In this document: positions 35,933 to 46,401 of the stretch, piece by piece | Position numbering within the stretch: the stretch's first letter is position 1 | How the letters are laid out: every line of letters begins with the position of its first letter | Origin: an uncultured Porticoccus sp. | GTDB lineage: Bacteria > Pseudomonadota > Gammaproteobacteria > Pseudomonadales > Porticoccaceae | Direction: 5' to 3' | Assembly: GCA_905181945.1 (NCBI GenBank) | Contig: CAJIZZ010000016.1 | Span: 26,507-90,506, forward strand | DNA: 64,000 nucleotides | Translations under genes and position numbers: made by a program | Notes under the pieces: model-generated | What the model was told of the DNA's origin: nothing | Databases searched by the model: none | The model's input: only the letters and a program-made list of their open reading frames with translations

Positions 35933-36345
35933 CACATCACCGATCTTATAACAAAGGTTGTTTGAATCGGCAATTTAGCCGCCGCCAAGGCAAATGCTTC
36001 TCTAGCTAATGCCTCAGAAACACCATCCATTTCATAGAGCACTCTACCAGGCTGAATCTGGGCGACCCAGTATTCTACGTTGCCCTTACCTTTACCCATC
36101 CTAACCTCAAGAGGCTTATTGGTAATTGGCTTATCAGGAAAAACTCTAATCCAAATTTTACCGCCTCGCTTAATATGGCGAGTCATTGCACGACGCGCTG
36201 CTTCAATTTGACGCGCGGTCAGACGACCCCGGCCAACAGCCTTTAATCCAAACTCGCCAAAGCTTATTTTACTACCACGCAATGCAAGACCACGGTTACG
36301 ACCGGTATGTTGCTTGCGGAATTTTGTACGTTTTGGTTGCAGCAT
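35932..36345 (-). CDS. rplP: 50S ribosomal protein L16
   Basis: A 137-residue L16, near the A site and peptidyl-transferase centre. [19 protein letters not shown] at the N-terminus and [22 protein letters not shown] identify it. Arg81 (E. coli numbering), hydroxylated by RoxA in some species, falls in the MGKGKG region. Confidence 0.98.
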   Translation of the reverse strand: MLQPKRTKFRKQHTGRNRGLALRGSKISFGEFGLKAVGRGRLTARQIEAARRAMTRHIKRGGKIWIRVFPDKPITNKPLEVRMGKGKGNVEYWVAQIQPGRVLYEMDGVSEALAREAFALAAAKLPIQTTFVIRSVM

Positions 36346-36377
36346 CTCGCTTTACCCTTAACTCGCCATCTTAATTC

Positions 36378-37052
36378 TTATTTTAGTGGTTGATTTTTAG
36401 TAGGCACTTGCGCAGCCTCTTCAACCCCAAACACTTCACCCTTGAAAATCCAAACCTTAACACCAATAATACCGTAAGTGGTTGCTGCTTCAGCGGTATT
36501 GTAATCAATGTCTGCTCTAAACGTATGCAGAGGTACACGACCTTCGCGGATCCATTCTGATCGAGCAATTTCTGCACCACCAAGACGACCACCCACCTGA
36601 ATCTTTATACCTTTTGCTCCTTGACGCATAGCATTCTGAACAGCTCTTTTTGTAGCACGACGAAACATCACACGTCGCTCTAGTTGCTGAGCAACACTTT
36701 GTGCTACCAGCAATGCATCGAGATCAGGTTTACGCACTTCTTCAATGTTAACGTGCACCGGTACACCGACTATCACAGACAACTGATTACGTAAACGTTC
36801 GACACCTTCTCCTTTTTTCCCTATCACAATACCTGGACGGGCTGTATGGATAGTGATACGAGCACTCTGTGCGGGACGCTCTATATCAATCCGGCTAACA
36901 GAAGCGCTAGACAGCTCTTTTCTGAGGAATTCTCGCACAGAAAGATCTGAATTTAATTTATCTGCATAGTCTTTTTGACCTGCATACCAAACCGAGGTGT
37001 GTGTTTTAACAATCCCCAGACGCATACCATTTGGATGTACTTTCTGACCCAT
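36378..37052 (-). CDS. rpsC: 30S ribosomal protein S3
   Basis: A 224-residue S3 at the mRNA entry. [20 protein letters not shown], the KH motif [18 protein letters not shown] and [23 protein letters not shown] are present. It overlaps rplV by one base. Confidence 0.98.
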   Translation of the reverse strand: MGQKVHPNGMRLGIVKTHTSVWYAGQKDYADKLNSDLSVREFLRKELSSASVSRIDIERPAQSARITIHTARPGIVIGKKGEGVERLRNQLSVIVGVPVHVNIEEVRKPDLDALLVAQSVAQQLERRVMFRRATKRAVQNAMRQGAKGIKIQVGGRLGGAEIARSEWIREGRVPLHTFRADIDYNTAEAATTYGIIGVKVWIFKGEVFGVEEAAQVPTKNQPLK

Positions 37053-37399
37053 TAAACGGTCTCCCCATCAGCAACTTTCACAGTAATGTGACAGTGGCGT
37101 TTTAATATACGATCAGCTCTACCTTTTGCACGAGGGCTAACACGTTTTAATGTCTTACCCGCATCAACATAAATTGTTGATACAGAAAGTTCATCTACAT
37201 CTGCGCCTTCATTGTGCTCAGCATTAGCGATTGCAGAGAGCAGTATTTTTTTAATTATGTCGGCACCTTTCTTTTCGCTAAAAGTTAGGACATCTAAAGC
37301 CGCCTCTACAGGCATTCCTCGTACCTGGTCGGCAACAAGTCTAGCCTTTTGGGGCGATAATTTAGTACCACGCAATATAGCTGCTACTTCCACAGTCAT
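37052..37399 (-). CDS. rplV: 50S ribosomal protein L22
   Basis: A 115-residue L22 whose beta-hairpin lines the exit tunnel. [20 protein letters not shown] and the C-terminal [19 protein letters not shown] are present. The hairpin loop looks standard, without the deletion that gives macrolide resistance in E. coli mutants. Confidence 0.98.
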   Translation of the reverse strand: MTVEVAAILRGTKLSPQKARLVADQVRGMPVEAALDVLTFSEKKGADIIKKILLSAIANAEHNEGADVDELSVSTIYVDAGKTLKRVSPRAKGRADRILKRHCHITVKVADGETV

Positions 37400-37415
37400 T
37401 TACCTCTCAAGCTTT

Positions 37416-37691
37416 CTATCGCTTAGCTTTTTTGTCCGCAACGTGCCCACGAAAGGTACGTGTTGGAGCGAATTCACCGAGTTTATGTCCAACCATCTCT
37501 TCATTAATCATGACGGGCACATGCTGTCTACCGTTATGAACTGCAATAGTTAAGCCCACCATATCGGGGCTGACCATTGAGCGACGAGACCAAGTTTTAA
37601 TTGGACGCCTATCATTTTTTTCCTTTGCCTCATCAACTTTCTTTACTAAATGTAAATCAAGGAATGGACCTTTTTTGAGAGAGCGTGACAC
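37416..37691 (-). CDS. rpsS: 30S ribosomal protein S19
   Basis: A 91-residue S19 that begins [15 protein letters not shown] and continues [18 protein letters not shown] and [15 protein letters not shown]. Typical in every respect. Confidence 0.98.
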   Translation of the reverse strand: MSRSLKKGPFLDLHLVKKVDEAKEKNDRRPIKTWSRRSMVSPDMVGLTIAVHNGRQHVPVMINEEMVGHKLGEFAPTRTFRGHVADKKAKR

Positions 37692-37715
37692 TATTGTTTC
37701 CTCATTCTCTACTAA

Positions 37716-38543
37716 TTATTTTTTAGTACGCCGACGAACAATCATATTGTCCGTGCGCTTGTTTTTGCGTGTTTTGTAACCTTTGGTAGGCATACCCCAA
37801 GGAGACACTGGATGACGACCACCTGATGTGCGACCCTCACCGCCACCATGTGGATGATCAACCGGATTCATAACAACACCACGAACAGTGGGCCTAACAC
37901 CTCGCCAACGCGAAGCTCCAGCTTTACCTAGAGAGCGCAAGCTATGCTCACTGTTTGATACTTCACCTATAGTTGCACGACAAGCTACAGGAATTTTTCT
38001 CATCTCCCCACTACGAAGTCGAAGAGTTGCATACTGCCCTTCTCTCGCAATTAATTGTGCTGAGGTTCCAGCACTACGAGCAATTTGAGCACCTTTGCCT
38101 GGTTTCATCTCAACACAATGAACAATGCCACCTACCGGTATGTTGGCAAGAGGGAGCGTATTGCCCGCCTTAATTGCCGAACCAGCACCTGATTCAATTA
38201 CATCTCCAACAGCTAAACCCTTGGGAGCGATTATATAACGACGCTCTCCATCTCTATAACATACAAGCGCTATATAGGGGGTTCTGTTTGGATCATATTC
38301 TAAGCGCTCAACTTTAGCCGGAATGCCATCCTTGTTTCGCTTAAAATCAATTAATCGGTAGTGCTGCTTATGTCCACCACCAATATGACGAGTAGTGATT
38401 CTGCCATTATTGTTGCGGCCGCCCGACTTTGATTGACTCTCAAGCAAAGGAGCATGCGGGGCGCCTTTATGTAGGTCAGGGTTTACAACACTAACCACAT
38501 GGCGACGGCCTGGGGATGTTGGTTTTCTCTTTATAACTGGCAT
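37716..38543 (-). CDS. rplB: 50S ribosomal protein L2
   Basis: A 275-residue L2, needed for subunit joining and peptidyl transfer. [20 protein letters not shown] is near the N-terminus. The C-terminal [18 protein letters not shown] contains the conserved His that corresponds to His229 of E. coli. Confidence 0.98.
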   Translation of the reverse strand: MPVIKRKPTSPGRRHVVSVVNPDLHKGAPHAPLLESQSKSGGRNNNGRITTRHIGGGHKQHYRLIDFKRNKDGIPAKVERLEYDPNRTPYIALVCYRDGERRYIIAPKGLAVGDVIESGAGSAIKAGNTLPLANIPVGGIVHCVEMKPGKGAQIARSAGTSAQLIAREGQYATLRLRSGEMRKIPVACRATIGEVSNSEHSLRSLGKAGASRWRGVRPTVRGVVMNPVDHPHGGGEGRTSGGRHPVSPWGMPTKGYKTRKNKRTDNMIVRRRTKK

Positions 38544-38558
38544 GTCAACAACTCCCTT

Positions 38559-38855
38559 TTACTCTGCAGACGCAAAGTCAATTTCTTGACCCTGCTCTAA
38601 ACGGATGTATGCTTTTTTCCAAGTAGAGCGTCTACCCAACCCGTACTTAGTTTGCTTTGTCTTTCCTTTCATCACGGCAACAGAAACACCTAAAACCTTA
38701 ACATCAAAAAGTTGCTCAACTGCTGACTTTATCTCAGGCTTTGTCGCATCTTTAACGACTTTAAATACCACTTGATTAGCAGATCCAACAGCAGAAGTAG
38801 CTTTTTCTGTAAAATGCGGCCCTAACAAGACTTTGAAAATGCGTCCTTGGTTCAT
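38559..38855 (-). CDS. rplW: 50S ribosomal protein L23
   Basis: A 98-residue L23 at the tunnel exit, docking site for trigger factor and [18 protein letters not shown] and [21 protein letters not shown] are typical. It overlaps rplD by 4 nt (ATGA). Confidence 0.98.
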   Translation of the reverse strand: MNQGRIFKVLLGPHFTEKATSAVGSANQVVFKVVKDATKPEIKSAVEQLFDVKVLGVSVAVMKGKTKQTKYGLGRRSTWKKAYIRLEQGQEIDFASAE

Positions 38856-39469
38856 CCTAGCATCTCCTCAATTCTTTTAAGTGCAGGAACAGTCACTACT
38901 ACTTTTTCAAAACGAATCAAACTAACAGGATCAATACCTATAGCATCGCTAACATCTACTTTGTGCAAATTTCTTGAAGATAGATAAAGGTTCTCGCTAA
39001 CTTCTTCAGTTACGATTAGTACATCTCTGTCTAAATTGTAGTCGCCTAATTTTTGAATTAGGGATTTAGTTTTTGGGGCCTCGAGATCAAATTCTTTCAC
39101 TATAACTAGACGTTCTTGGCGAGCTAGTTCTGACAAAATAGAACGCATTGCAGAACGGTACATCTTACGATTTAATTTTTGCGAATGATCTTGCGGTTGA
39201 GCAGCGAATGTTACGCCCCCAGAACGCCATATAGGGCTTCTGATAGTTCCAGCTCTAGCTCGACCAGAGCCTTTCTGTTTCCAAGGTTTGCGGCCTCCAC
39301 CAGATACAGCGGCTCGATTTTTTTGAGCACGAGTGCCTTGACGAGCACCTGCCAAGTAAGCAGTAACTGTCTGATGCACTAGATCTTCATTAAATTCTTT
39401 ACCAAAAGCTAAGTCAGAAACTTCAATAGTTTCAGTCTTACCTTTAGTTTTTGAAATATTTAGTTCCAT
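38852..39469 (-). CDS. rplD: 50S ribosomal protein L4
   Basis: A 205-residue L4. In E. coli it also represses the S10 operon by both transcription and translation control. [20 protein letters not shown] and [16 protein letters not shown] form the extended tunnel loop. The start at 39469 gives [13 protein letters not shown]; the TTG one codon earlier is less likely. Confidence 0.98.
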   Translation of the reverse strand: MELNISKTKGKTETIEVSDLAFGKEFNEDLVHQTVTAYLAGARQGTRAQKNRAAVSGGGRKPWKQKGSGRARAGTIRSPIWRSGGVTFAAQPQDHSQKLNRKMYRSAMRSILSELARQERLVIVKEFDLEAPKTKSLIQKLGDYNLDRDVLIVTEEVSENLYLSSRNLHKVDVSDAIGIDPVSLIRFEKVVVTVPALKRIEEMLG

Positions 39470-39480
39470 CAACGATCCCC

Positions 39481-40113
39481 TCAGCTCTTCTCAGCCGCAC
39501 GAACGATCACATCGCTACCCGGCGCACCCGGCACCGCCCCTTTAATAAGAAGCAGGTTGCGCTCGATATCAATACGTACAATTTCTAGGTTTTGAGTGGT
39601 AACTTTCTCGCTACCCATATGACCCGACATCTTCTTACCTTTCCATACTCTCCCAGGAGTTTGACATTGACCAATCGAGCCATGAGCACGATGAGATAGT
39701 GAGTTACCATGAGTGGCATCCTGCATAGCAAAGTTCCAACGCTTAATAACACCAGCGTAGCCCTTTCCTTTTGATGTGCCTGTAACATCTACCTTCTGGC
39801 CCACTGCAAACTGGTCAACAGCAATACTTTCACCGACTTGAACTTCAACAGATTTATCAGTTCTCAGCTCCCAAATACCACGTCCAGCCTCGACACCGGC
39901 TTTAGAAAAATGTCCGGCCTCTGATTTACTGACACGCGAAGAGCGACGAGCACCAACAGTTACCTGAACAGCAGAATAGCCGTCTATCTCATCGGTTTTA
40001 ATTTGAGTGATACGATTAGGTTCGACTTCAACCACTGTAACAGGGATTGAAGCACCGCTATCATTGAAAACACGAGTCATACCACTTTTGCGGCCGACAA
40101 TACCAATAACCAT
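39481..40113 (-). CDS. rplC: 50S ribosomal protein L3
   Basis: A 210-residue L3 near the peptidyl-transferase centre. [17 protein letters not shown] opens it, and the loop [20 protein letters not shown] carries the Gln that PrmB methylates in E. coli. The ATG is preceded by GAGG 8 nt upstream, which abuts a hairpin in the long rpsJ-rplC spacer. Confidence 0.98.
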   Translation of the reverse strand: MVIGIVGRKSGMTRVFNDSGASIPVTVVEVEPNRITQIKTDEIDGYSAVQVTVGARRSSRVSKSEAGHFSKAGVEAGRGIWELRTDKSVEVQVGESIAVDQFAVGQKVDVTGTSKGKGYAGVIKRWNFAMQDATHGNSLSHRAHGSIGQCQTPGRVWKGKKMSGHMGSEKVTTQNLEIVRIDIERNLLLIKGAVPGAPGSDVIVRAAEKS

Positions 40114-40241
40114 CTGTATAACCTCATAGTGTACGGGGCTTTTACCCGCTATGGCCGCCCATTTCAGAGCGTTACACCCACTCAGCGTTGGCTGAGCATG
40201 GGCTTATTTATTGAAAAATAATTTATATCTTATTGTCTAAC
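40114..40241 (-). promoter_or_regulatory. structured rpsJ-rplC spacer, candidate autoregulatory mRNA leader
   Basis: This 128-nt spacer separates two genes that are normally close together (about 30 nt in E. coli). It can form two elements on the minus strand. Element 1: GCCCAT/ATGGGC (40203-40198 with 40162-40157) encloses the hairpin CTCAGC-CAAC-GCTGAG (40196-40181). Element 2: CATAG/CTATG (40153-40149 with 40129-40125) stacked on CGGG/CCCG (40148-40145... paired with 40137-40134) with loop TAAAAGC and a one-sided TACA bulge. The foot of element 2 touches the GAGG Shine-Dalgarno of rplC. No promoter or U-rich terminator was found in the spacer, so translational control of rplC (for example by L4 or L3) is the favoured inference. 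Confidence 0.5.
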
Positions 40242-40553
40242 TCAACCTAGACTAATTTGAACTTCAACTCCTGCTGCTAAATCTAGCTTCATCAGAGCAT
40301 CTACTGTTTTCTCGGTCGGCTCTACAATATCTAGCAATCTTTTATGAGTACGAATTTCATACTGATCACGCGCATCTTTGTTCACATGCGGGGAAGTCAA
40401 AATAGTGAAGCGTTCTTTGCGGGTAGGCAAAGGAATCGGTCCACGAATTTGCGCACCAGTACGCTTGGCCGTTTCAACAATTTCTTGTGTCGAAGCATCA
40501 ATCAGCTTGTGATCAAATGCCTTGAGACGAATACGTATACGTTGATCCTTCAT
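40242..40553 (-). CDS. rpsJ: 30S ribosomal protein S10 (NusE)
   Basis: A 103-residue S10, same length as E. coli. The start at 40553 gives [19 protein letters not shown]; the five-residue extension upstream is not used. It also acts as NusE in antitermination with NusB and links RNA polymerase to ribosomes through NusG. It heads the S10 operon and has its own promoter (40636-40664). Confidence 0.98.
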   Translation of the reverse strand: MKDQRIRIRLKAFDHKLIDASTQEIVETAKRTGAQIRGPIPLPTRKERFTILTSPHVNKDARDQYEIRTHKRLLDIVEPTEKTVDALMKLDLAAGVEVQISLG

Positions 40554-40579
40554 GGAACCAAACTCCAACTATCTATCTA

Positions 40580-40617
40580 AAAAAAGAGCCTACAGATTCT
40601 GCATGTTCATCAGAACC
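40580..40617 (-). promoter_or_regulatory. S10-leader hairpin with downstream U-run, candidate attenuator
   Basis: In the 76-nt rpsJ leader, GGTTCTG/CAGAATC (40617-40611 with 40601-40595) forms a 7-bp stem with a 9-nt loop. It is followed on the transcript by TGTAGGC and then CTCTTTTTTTA (to about 40580). A hairpin followed by a U-run in this place corresponds in layout to the L4-dependent attenuator of the E. coli S10 leader, but the leader here is less than half as long. Confidence 0.4.
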
Positions 40618-40635
40618 CTGAAAAAAGGAGGCGAG

Positions 40636-40664
40636 ATCTTAAGGCTGAGCGCAATGCCTGTCAA
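40636..40664 (-). promoter_or_regulatory. S10 operon promoter
   Basis: Perfect -35 TTGACA (40664-40659), 17-nt spacer, -10 TAAGAT (40641-40636), then the GC-rich CTCGCCTCC. The leader to the rpsJ ATG is about 76 nt. It drives rpsJ and the following S10/spc/alpha genes. Confidence 0.75.
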
Positions 40665-40934
40665 GCACATTGGCTGCCTTTATTTTATTTTCTTGATATT
40701 AAGCAAAATGATTCTGCAACTCACAAGCATTTACACTTAATTATCATAGATGCGCAGTCTATACTCGAAAAAAATTAAATCCATATTTATTATAGATTTT
40801 GCAAAAAATAAAATTCTGCTTTAATTTGTTCGAAAAATAGCTAAATCTTAGCTAATTCGGACAGTATTGCCCTTTTTATTACTTAAATTACAGTTTATTG
40901 CTAAATATTTATCAATAAACTAGAAAAATTCTTG

Positions 40935-40940
40935 TATAAT
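40935..40940 (+). promoter_or_regulatory. fusA2 promoter (-10 box)
   Basis: Perfect TATAAT 41 nt before the fusA2 ATG, followed by the GC-rich TACGCGC discriminator. The -35 with a 17-nt spacer is TCAATA (40912-40917), weak. The discriminator suggests growth-rate control similar to the neighbouring operons. Confidence 0.6.
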
Positions 40941-40981
40941 TACGCGCATTTTTTAGCCCTTGTAACTTATCGAGTATCATA

Positions 40982-43081
40982 ATGACTGACCTATCAAACT
41001 ACAGAAACATTGGTATTTTCGCCCACGTTGATGCGGGGAAAACAACTACGACTGAACGCATCCTAAAGCTTACCGGAAAGATTCATAAAACTGGCGAGGT
41101 GCATGACGGAGCAGCAACTACAGATTTTATGACACAAGAACAGGAGCGAGGAATTACTATTCAGTCTGCCGCTACTACCTGCTTCTGGAGAGATCATCGC
41201 CTTAATATTATTGATACGCCTGGTCACGTTGACTTTACAGTTGAAGTCTATCGTTCACTAAAAGTGTTAGATGGTGGCGTTGGTGTGTTTTGCGGTTCAG
41301 GTGGGGTAGAGCCGCAATCTGAAACAAATTGGCGCTACGCTAACGATTCTAAAGTTGCCAGGATCATATTCATTAATAAATTAGACCGAACAGGCGCAGA
41401 CTTTCTTCGCGTCGTGGGACAAATCAAAAAAGTCCTAGGGGCAAATCCTTTAGTTATGACTCTCCCTATTGGTCGAGAGGATGGCTTTAAAGGCGTTGTT
41501 GATATCCTGACTCAAAAATCTTACATATGGGACGACTCCGGACTGCCAGAAAACTTTAAAATAGAAGATGTACCTAGCGATATGTTAGATCTTGTTGCCG
41601 AATACCGCGAGCAGTTAATTGAAACAGCTGTCGAGCAAGATGATGATTTAATGGAAAAGTATCTTGAAGGCGAAGAAATTTCAATCACAGACTTAAAGCG
41701 CTGTATCCGCAAAGGAACTATAGCATTGGATTTCTTTCCCACCCTATGTGGTTCAGCATTTAAGAATAAAGGTGTTCAGTTGGTTTTAGATGCAGTAATT
41801 GACTATTTGCCATGTCCTACTGATGTCATTCCTCAGCCGCTTACAGATGAGCTGGGCGAGCCAAACGGAGAGCTGGCGATTGTTTCTACCGAAGAGCCTT
41901 TCCGAGCACTAGCCTTCAAAATTATGGATGATCGTTTCGGTGCTTTAACATTCATACGCATTTATTCAGGTGTTCTCCGAAAAGGCTCATCTATTCTGAA
42001 TTCTTTTACAGGAAAATCTGAACGTATTGGCCGTATGGTTGAAATGCATGCAGATGACCGCAAGGAGCTGGAAGTTGCACAAGCAGGTGATATTATTGCT
42101 CTCGTAGGGTTAAAAAATGTTAAGACTGGGCAAACTTTATGCGACCCCAAACATCCATGCACGCTTGAACCAATGATATTTCCAGAGCCTGTAATTTCTA
42201 TATCTGTTAAACCTAAAGATAAGGGCGGCTCCGAAAAAATGGGTATTGCTATCGGAAAAATGGTTGCAGAAGACCCTACTTTTTGTGTTGAAACAGATGA
42301 AGACTCGGGAGAAACAATCCTTAAGGGTATGGGTGAACTACATTTAGACATTAAGGTAGACATACTCAAGCGCACCTATGCAGTTGAACTTGAGGTAGGC
42401 CAGCCACAAGTTGCATACCGAGAAACAATTACGCAGCCAATAGAAGATAGCTATACTCATAAAAAACAATCTGGTGGTTCAGGTCAATTCGGAAAAATTG
42501 ACTACCGAATTAAGCCTGGGGAAGTAGCTTCTGGCTTCACATTCACATCCTCCGTAGTAGGCGGCAATGTTCCAAAAGAATTCTTTCCTGCTATTGAAAA
42601 GGGTTTCAGGGGTATGATGGAGCAGGGACCGTTAGCAGGGTTTCCTGTCTTGGATGTCGAAATTGAGCTTTATGACGGCGGATTCCATGCGGTCGACTCT
42701 TCAGCAATTGCATTTGAAATTGCTGCAAAAGGGGCATTTCGCCAATCTATGCCAAAAGCAAAACCGCAGCTACTAGAACCTATCATGAAAGTCGATGTCT
42801 TCAGCCCAGACGATCACGTGGGTGACGTAATTGGTGATCTTAACCGCCGTCGAGGAATGATAAAAGATCAAGAAAAAGGGGTTACAGGTGTCCGGATCAA
42901 GGCAGATGTTCCGTTAGCCGAAATGTTTGGGTACATAGGGACTCTTCGTACAATGACATCAGGACGAGGTCAGTTCTCAATGGAATTTGCGCATTATTTA
43001 CCTTGCCCCAATAGTGTTTCTGAGAAAGTCATTCTGGAAACGAAAGAAAGGAAAGAAAAAGAGGATAAAGCTAAAAAGTAA
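40982..43081 (+). CDS. fusA2: elongation factor G paralogue (second EF-G)
   Basis: A 699-residue complete EF-G. G1 is [12 protein letters not shown], switch I ends [12 protein letters not shown]3 DTPGHVDF, and G4 NKLD (the other copy has NKMD). Domains II to V are present and the C-terminal tail is charged ([12 protein letters not shown]). It differs clearly from the fusA copy next door, for example in [15 protein letters not shown] and [13 protein letters not shown], so it is an old paralogue and not a recent duplication. Bacterial second EF-Gs (spdEFG and EF-G2 groups) may specialise in translocation or ribosome recycling; which group this joins cannot be decided by eye. It is inverted between fusA and rpsJ and has its own promoter and terminator. 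Confidence 0.92.
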   Translation: MTDLSNYRNIGIFAHVDAGKTTTTERILKLTGKIHKTGEVHDGAATTDFMTQEQERGITIQSAATTCFWRDHRLNIIDTPGHVDFTVEVYRSLKVLDGGVGVFCGSGGVEPQSETNWRYANDSKVARIIFINKLDRTGADFLRVVGQIKKVLGANPLVMTLPIGREDGFKGVVDILTQKSYIWDDSGLPENFKIEDVPSDMLDLVAEYREQLIETAVEQDDDLMEKYLEGEEISITDLKRCIRKGTIALDFFPTLCGSAFKNKGVQLVLDAVIDYLPCPTDVIPQPLTDELGEPNGELAIVSTEEPFRALAFKIMDDRFGALTFIRIYSGVLRKGSSILNSFTGKSERIGRMVEMHADDRKELEVAQAGDIIALVGLKNVKTGQTLCDPKHPCTLEPMIFPEPVISISVKPKDKGGSEKMGIAIGKMVAEDPTFCVETDEDSGETILKGMGELHLDIKVDILKRTYAVELEVGQPQVAYRETITQPIEDSYTHKKQSGGSGQFGKIDYRIKPGEVASGFTFTSSVVGGNVPKEFFPAIEKGFRGMMEQGPLAGFPVLDVEIELYDGGFHAVDSSAIAFEIAAKGAFRQSMPKAKPQLLEPIMKVDVFSPDDHVGDVIGDLNRRRGMIKDQEKGVTGVRIKADVPLAEMFGYIGTLRTMTSGRGQFSMEFAHYLPCPNSVSEKVILETKERKEKEDKAKK

Positions 43082-43104
43082 CAATTGTCTTAAAAAAATC
43101 TAAA

Positions 43105-43131
43105 AGCCGCCTTCAGTTGGGGCGGTTTTTT
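43105..43131. terminator. bidirectional terminator between fusA2 and fusA
   Basis: Stem AGCCGCC/GGCGGTT with a 9-nt loop. On the plus strand it is followed by a run of T (43126-43131), and on the minus strand by TTTTAGATTTTTTT. It lies in the 67-nt gap between the two convergent EF-G genes and can serve both. Confidence 0.8.
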
Positions 43132-43148
43132 ATACTTAAAGAAAATGA

Positions 43149-45254
43149 CTAAAATTGATTTTTAGCCGTCACATGATCAACGATATTTTGGGGTGCCTCG
43201 GAATATTTATCAAATTCCATTGTAAACGTCGCACGCCCCTGTGTAGCAGAGCGAAGGTGGGTAGCATAACCAAACATCTCCCCAAGAGGGACTTCAGCGC
43301 TTATAACCTTACCCATAGCTCCGTCATCCATGCCGTGAATGACACCTCGACGTCTATTAAGATCACCAACAACATCTCCCATATTGGCTTCCGGGGTGAT
43401 CACCTCAACTGTCATTGTCGGCTCAAGCAAAACTGCTCCGGCATCCTCGGCAAGTTTTTTGGTCGCCATAGACCCCGCTATCTTAAAAGCCAGCTCATTC
43501 GAGTCTACATCATGATAGGAGCCATCAAACAAGGTTGCTTTTAATCCAAGGAGAGGGTAACCCGCCAGTACTCCGTTTTGCATTTGCTCGGTTATGCCTT
43601 TTTCAATAGCAGGGATGTATTCTTTCGGTACTGTTCCACCAACTATTTCATTAACAAAATCTAACCCTTCTGCAGCAGGATCATCTGCTGGCTCAAATTT
43701 AATACAAACATGCCCGTATTGGCCGCGACCACCAGATTGACGAATAAACTTACCTTCTGTATTTACAGTATTCCGAATTGCTTCACGGTAAGCGACCTGT
43801 GGTTTCCCTATATTAGCCTGAACACTAAACTCACGGCGCATACGCTCCACTAGAATATCTAAATGTAGTTCGCCCATACCAGATATAATTGTTTGTCCTG
43901 TCTCCGCATCAACACTTATACGAAAAGAAGGGTCTTCCTGGGCAAGCTTACCTAATGCAATTCCCATTTTTTCCTGATCTGGCTGAGACCTTGGTTCAAC
44001 AGCCACAGAAATTACTGGCTCTGGAAAATCCATGCGTTCCAGAATAATTTTAAACTTCTCTTCACAAAGAGTGTCGCCTGTAGTGACATCTTTCAAACCA
44101 ATAGCAGCGGCTATATCTCCCGCGCGGACTTCACGTATATCCTCTCGACTATTAGCATGCATTTGAACCATTCTACCTACACGCTCTCTTTTCATCTTTA
44201 CAGAGTTGTACACAGCGTCACCACTTTTAAGCTTTCCAGAATATACTCGGAAAAAAGTTAAAGTGCCTACAAAAGGGTCAGTGGCAACCTTAAAAGCTAG
44301 AGCGGAAAAAGGGGCGCTATCATCTACCTCAAAAGCACCCACAGCATCTTCATCTCCAGGAACACTCTCAATAGGCTTGGCATCAAGCGGGGAGGGCAAA
44401 TATTCAATCACTGCATCCAAAACTGCCTGAACACCCTTATTCTTAAATGCAGATCCCCCAAAAACAGGGAAAATTTCGTTTGCCAGTGTTCGCTGCCGAA
44501 TCGCAGATTTTATCTCACACTCCGACAGCTCTATTCCTTCAATGTATTTTTCCATCAAGTCATCACTTGCTTCGACTGCCGCTTCTATAATGTATTCACG
44601 CATGAGCTCACATTCTTCGCGAAGGTCGCTTGGTATTTCTTGATAGTCAAATGTTAAACCCTGATCGTCTTCATTCCAAAGAACTGCCTTCATTTTAATC
44701 AAGTCAACAACACCAGTGAATTCACCCTCAGCGCCAATAGTCATCTGCATTGGAACTGCCGTAGCCCCTAAGCGAGCTTCGATCTGACTGATCACCATTC
44801 TAAAATCAGCACCAGAACGATCCATCTTGTTAATAAATATTAAACGAGGAACTTGATATTTATTCGCCTGTCGCCAAACAGTTTCCGTTTGCGGTTGCAC
44901 GCCAGAAGAGCCGCAAAGAACAACGACAGCACCGTCTAGCACCCTTAAGCAACGTTCTACCTCTATCGTAAAATCAACATGTCCCGGGGTATCGATAATA
45001 TTTATACGATGCTGTTCTAGTTGTTGCTCCATTCCCATCCAAAAACATGTCGTTGCTGCAGAAGTGATAGTAATCCCACGCTCTTGTTCTTGCTCCATCC
45101 AGTCCATAACTGAGGCGCCATCATGTACTTCGCCGATCTTATGTGATCTCCCGGTGTAAAAAAGAACTCGCTCGGTAGTAGTGGTTTTGCCTGCATCTAC
45201 ATGAGCGCAAATACCAATATTGCGGTAACACACGATAGGAGTTTTACGAGACAC
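43149..45254 (-). CDS. fusA: elongation factor G (main copy)
   Basis: A 701-residue canonical EF-G that catalyses GTP-driven translocation. [12 protein letters not shown] (G1), [29 protein letters not shown] and the domain IV/V block [17 protein letters not shown] are intact. It belongs to the str operon after rpsL and rpsG, but a 123-nt spacer with a strong hairpin separates it from rpsG. No tufA follows; the convergent fusA2 lies there instead. Confidence 0.98.
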   Translation of the reverse strand: MSRKTPIVCYRNIGICAHVDAGKTTTTERVLFYTGRSHKIGEVHDGASVMDWMEQEQERGITITSAATTCFWMGMEQQLEQHRINIIDTPGHVDFTIEVERCLRVLDGAVVVLCGSSGVQPQTETVWRQANKYQVPRLIFINKMDRSGADFRMVISQIEARLGATAVPMQMTIGAEGEFTGVVDLIKMKAVLWNEDDQGLTFDYQEIPSDLREECELMREYIIEAAVEASDDLMEKYIEGIELSECEIKSAIRQRTLANEIFPVFGGSAFKNKGVQAVLDAVIEYLPSPLDAKPIESVPGDEDAVGAFEVDDSAPFSALAFKVATDPFVGTLTFFRVYSGKLKSGDAVYNSVKMKRERVGRMVQMHANSREDIREVRAGDIAAAIGLKDVTTGDTLCEEKFKIILERMDFPEPVISVAVEPRSQPDQEKMGIALGKLAQEDPSFRISVDAETGQTIISGMGELHLDILVERMRREFSVQANIGKPQVAYREAIRNTVNTEGKFIRQSGGRGQYGHVCIKFEPADDPAAEGLDFVNEIVGGTVPKEYIPAIEKGITEQMQNGVLAGYPLLGLKATLFDGSYHDVDSNELAFKIAGSMATKKLAEDAGAVLLEPTMTVEVITPEANMGDVVGDLNRRRGVIHGMDDGAMGKVISAEVPLGEMFGYATHLRSATQGRATFTMEFDKYSEAPQNIVDHVTAKNQF

Positions 45255-45310
45255 TATAATTTCCTCAACACAATGAAGCTAAAACAGGAAGTTGAAATTT
45301 ATTCATCTTA

Positions 45311-45348
45311 TAAAAACCACAAAAGGCAGCTGAAACCAGCTACCTTTT
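45311..45348 (-). terminator. strong hairpin between rpsG and fusA, probable attenuator or partial terminator
   Basis: On the minus strand AAAAGGTAGCTG and CAGCTGCCTTTT (45348-45337 with 45332-45321) form a 12-bp stem (one G-U pair) closed by GTTT. After GTGG comes TTTTTA (45316-45311). It looks like an intrinsic terminator inside the str operon. No clear promoter for fusA is visible in the remaining 56 nt, so some read-through must be assumed. Confidence 0.6.
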
Positions 45349-45377
45349 GATATAAGACACAACTTTGGACATCATTA

Positions 45378-45848
45378 TCAGAAGCGGAAATGAGAAAACG
45401 CTTTGTTGGCATCAGCCATACGATGAACATCTTCACGCTTCTTGACTGCCCCGCCTTTGCTTTGCTGAGCATCAATAATCTCTCCAGCTAAGCGTTGAGC
45501 CATTGATTTCTCTCCGCGCTTTCGGGCAAAATCTACCATCCAACGCATTGCCAAGGCCATACGACGGGAAGGGCGGACCTCGACAGGCACTTGATATGTG
45601 GCCCCACCAACACGACGTGCTTTAACCTCTACAGAAGGAGCAATTTTTTCCAGCGCTGCTTCAAAAGCGACAAGAGGATCTTCTTTAAGGCGATCTTGCA
45701 CAATATCCAATGCGCCATAAATAATACTTTCAGCAACAGCCTTTTTGCCGCTGACCATTACATGGTTCATAAACTTAGCCAATATTATATTTCCAAATTT
45801 TGGGTCTGGCAATATTTCACGTTTGGCAACAACTCTTCTTCTAGGCAT
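45378..45848 (-). CDS. rpsG: 30S ribosomal protein S7
   Basis: A 156-residue S7, a primary 16S assembly protein of the head. [39 protein letters not shown] and the C-terminal [19 protein letters not shown] are intact. The 92-nt rpsL-rpsG spacer holds a CCGGA/TCCGG pairing; in E. coli S7 represses at this place, but the site is not confirmed here. Confidence 0.98.
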   Translation of the reverse strand: MPRRRVVAKREILPDPKFGNIILAKFMNHVMVSGKKAVAESIIYGALDIVQDRLKEDPLVAFEAALEKIAPSVEVKARRVGGATYQVPVEVRPSRRMALAMRWMVDFARKRGEKSMAQRLAGEIIDAQQSKGGAVKKREDVHRMADANKAFSHFRF

Positions 45849-45940
45849 ACAATTTTACTCTTTTTTCAGGGTTTTCCGGAATTAAAAAATATTACTTATC
45901 CGGCCTTACTTAACTTTTTTAATCTAAAACAAAGACGTCT

Positions 45941-46315
45941 TTATTTTTTAGGACGCTTGGTTCCATATTTTGATCGACTTTGCGTTCGTTTAGCTACACC
46001 TGACGTGTCAAGAGCGCCCCTAATAGTATGGTAGCGTACACCTGGTAAATCCTTAACACGACCACCACGAATCAATACAACACTATGTTCTTGTAAGTTA
46101 TGGCCTTCGCCACCTATGTATGAACTTACCTCGAAACCATTTGTTAGTCGAACACGACATACCTTACGTAAAGCAGAGTTAGGCTTTTTAGGTGTAGTCG
46201 TATATACCCTAGTGCAAACACCTCTACGCTGAGGGCAAGCCTGCAGTGCGGGCACGCCAGACTTAACTACTTTGCTTTTCCTCGGCTTACGAACCAACTG
46301 GTTGATCGTTGCCAT
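45941..46315 (-). CDS. rpsL: 30S ribosomal protein S12
   Basis: A 124-residue S12 of the decoding centre. [13 protein letters not shown] carries the wild-type Lys42 (streptomycin-sensitive form) and [15 protein letters not shown] carries the context of Asp88, whose methylthiolation is by Rim[15 protein letters not shown] includes the Lys87 site, also wild type. First gene of the str operon. Confidence 0.98.
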   Translation of the reverse strand: MATINQLVRKPRKSKVVKSGVPALQACPQRRGVCTRVYTTTPKKPNSALRKVCRVRLTNGFEVSSYIGGEGHNLQEHSVVLIRGGRVKDLPGVRYHTIRGALDTSGVAKRTQSRSKYGTKRPKK

Positions 46316-46401
46316 TCAATTAACTCCAGATAAAAGCCTTCCTTTGAAAGCTGTATTTTTAAATTAAACCCGAACAACAGGCTCCTATTTAGGGAGGCGG
46401 C

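Larger units (their letters stand above)
40554..40981. other. intergenic region between divergent rpsJ and fusA2
   Basis: A 428-bp AT-rich gene-free region that holds the S10-operon promoter and leader on the left and the fusA2 promoter on the right. In the middle (about 40665-40930) no open frame or RNA gene is evident. TTAGCTAA-like words occur twice (TAGCTAA near 40840 and 40851). An additional minus-strand TATAAT (40794-40789) has no good -35. Confidence 0.7.

Noticed and set aside
43149..45254. fusA and fusA2 as a recent tandem duplication
   Set aside because: The two proteins differ at many positions, including the G4 region and domain II, and face in opposite directions; an ancient paralogue is the better reading.
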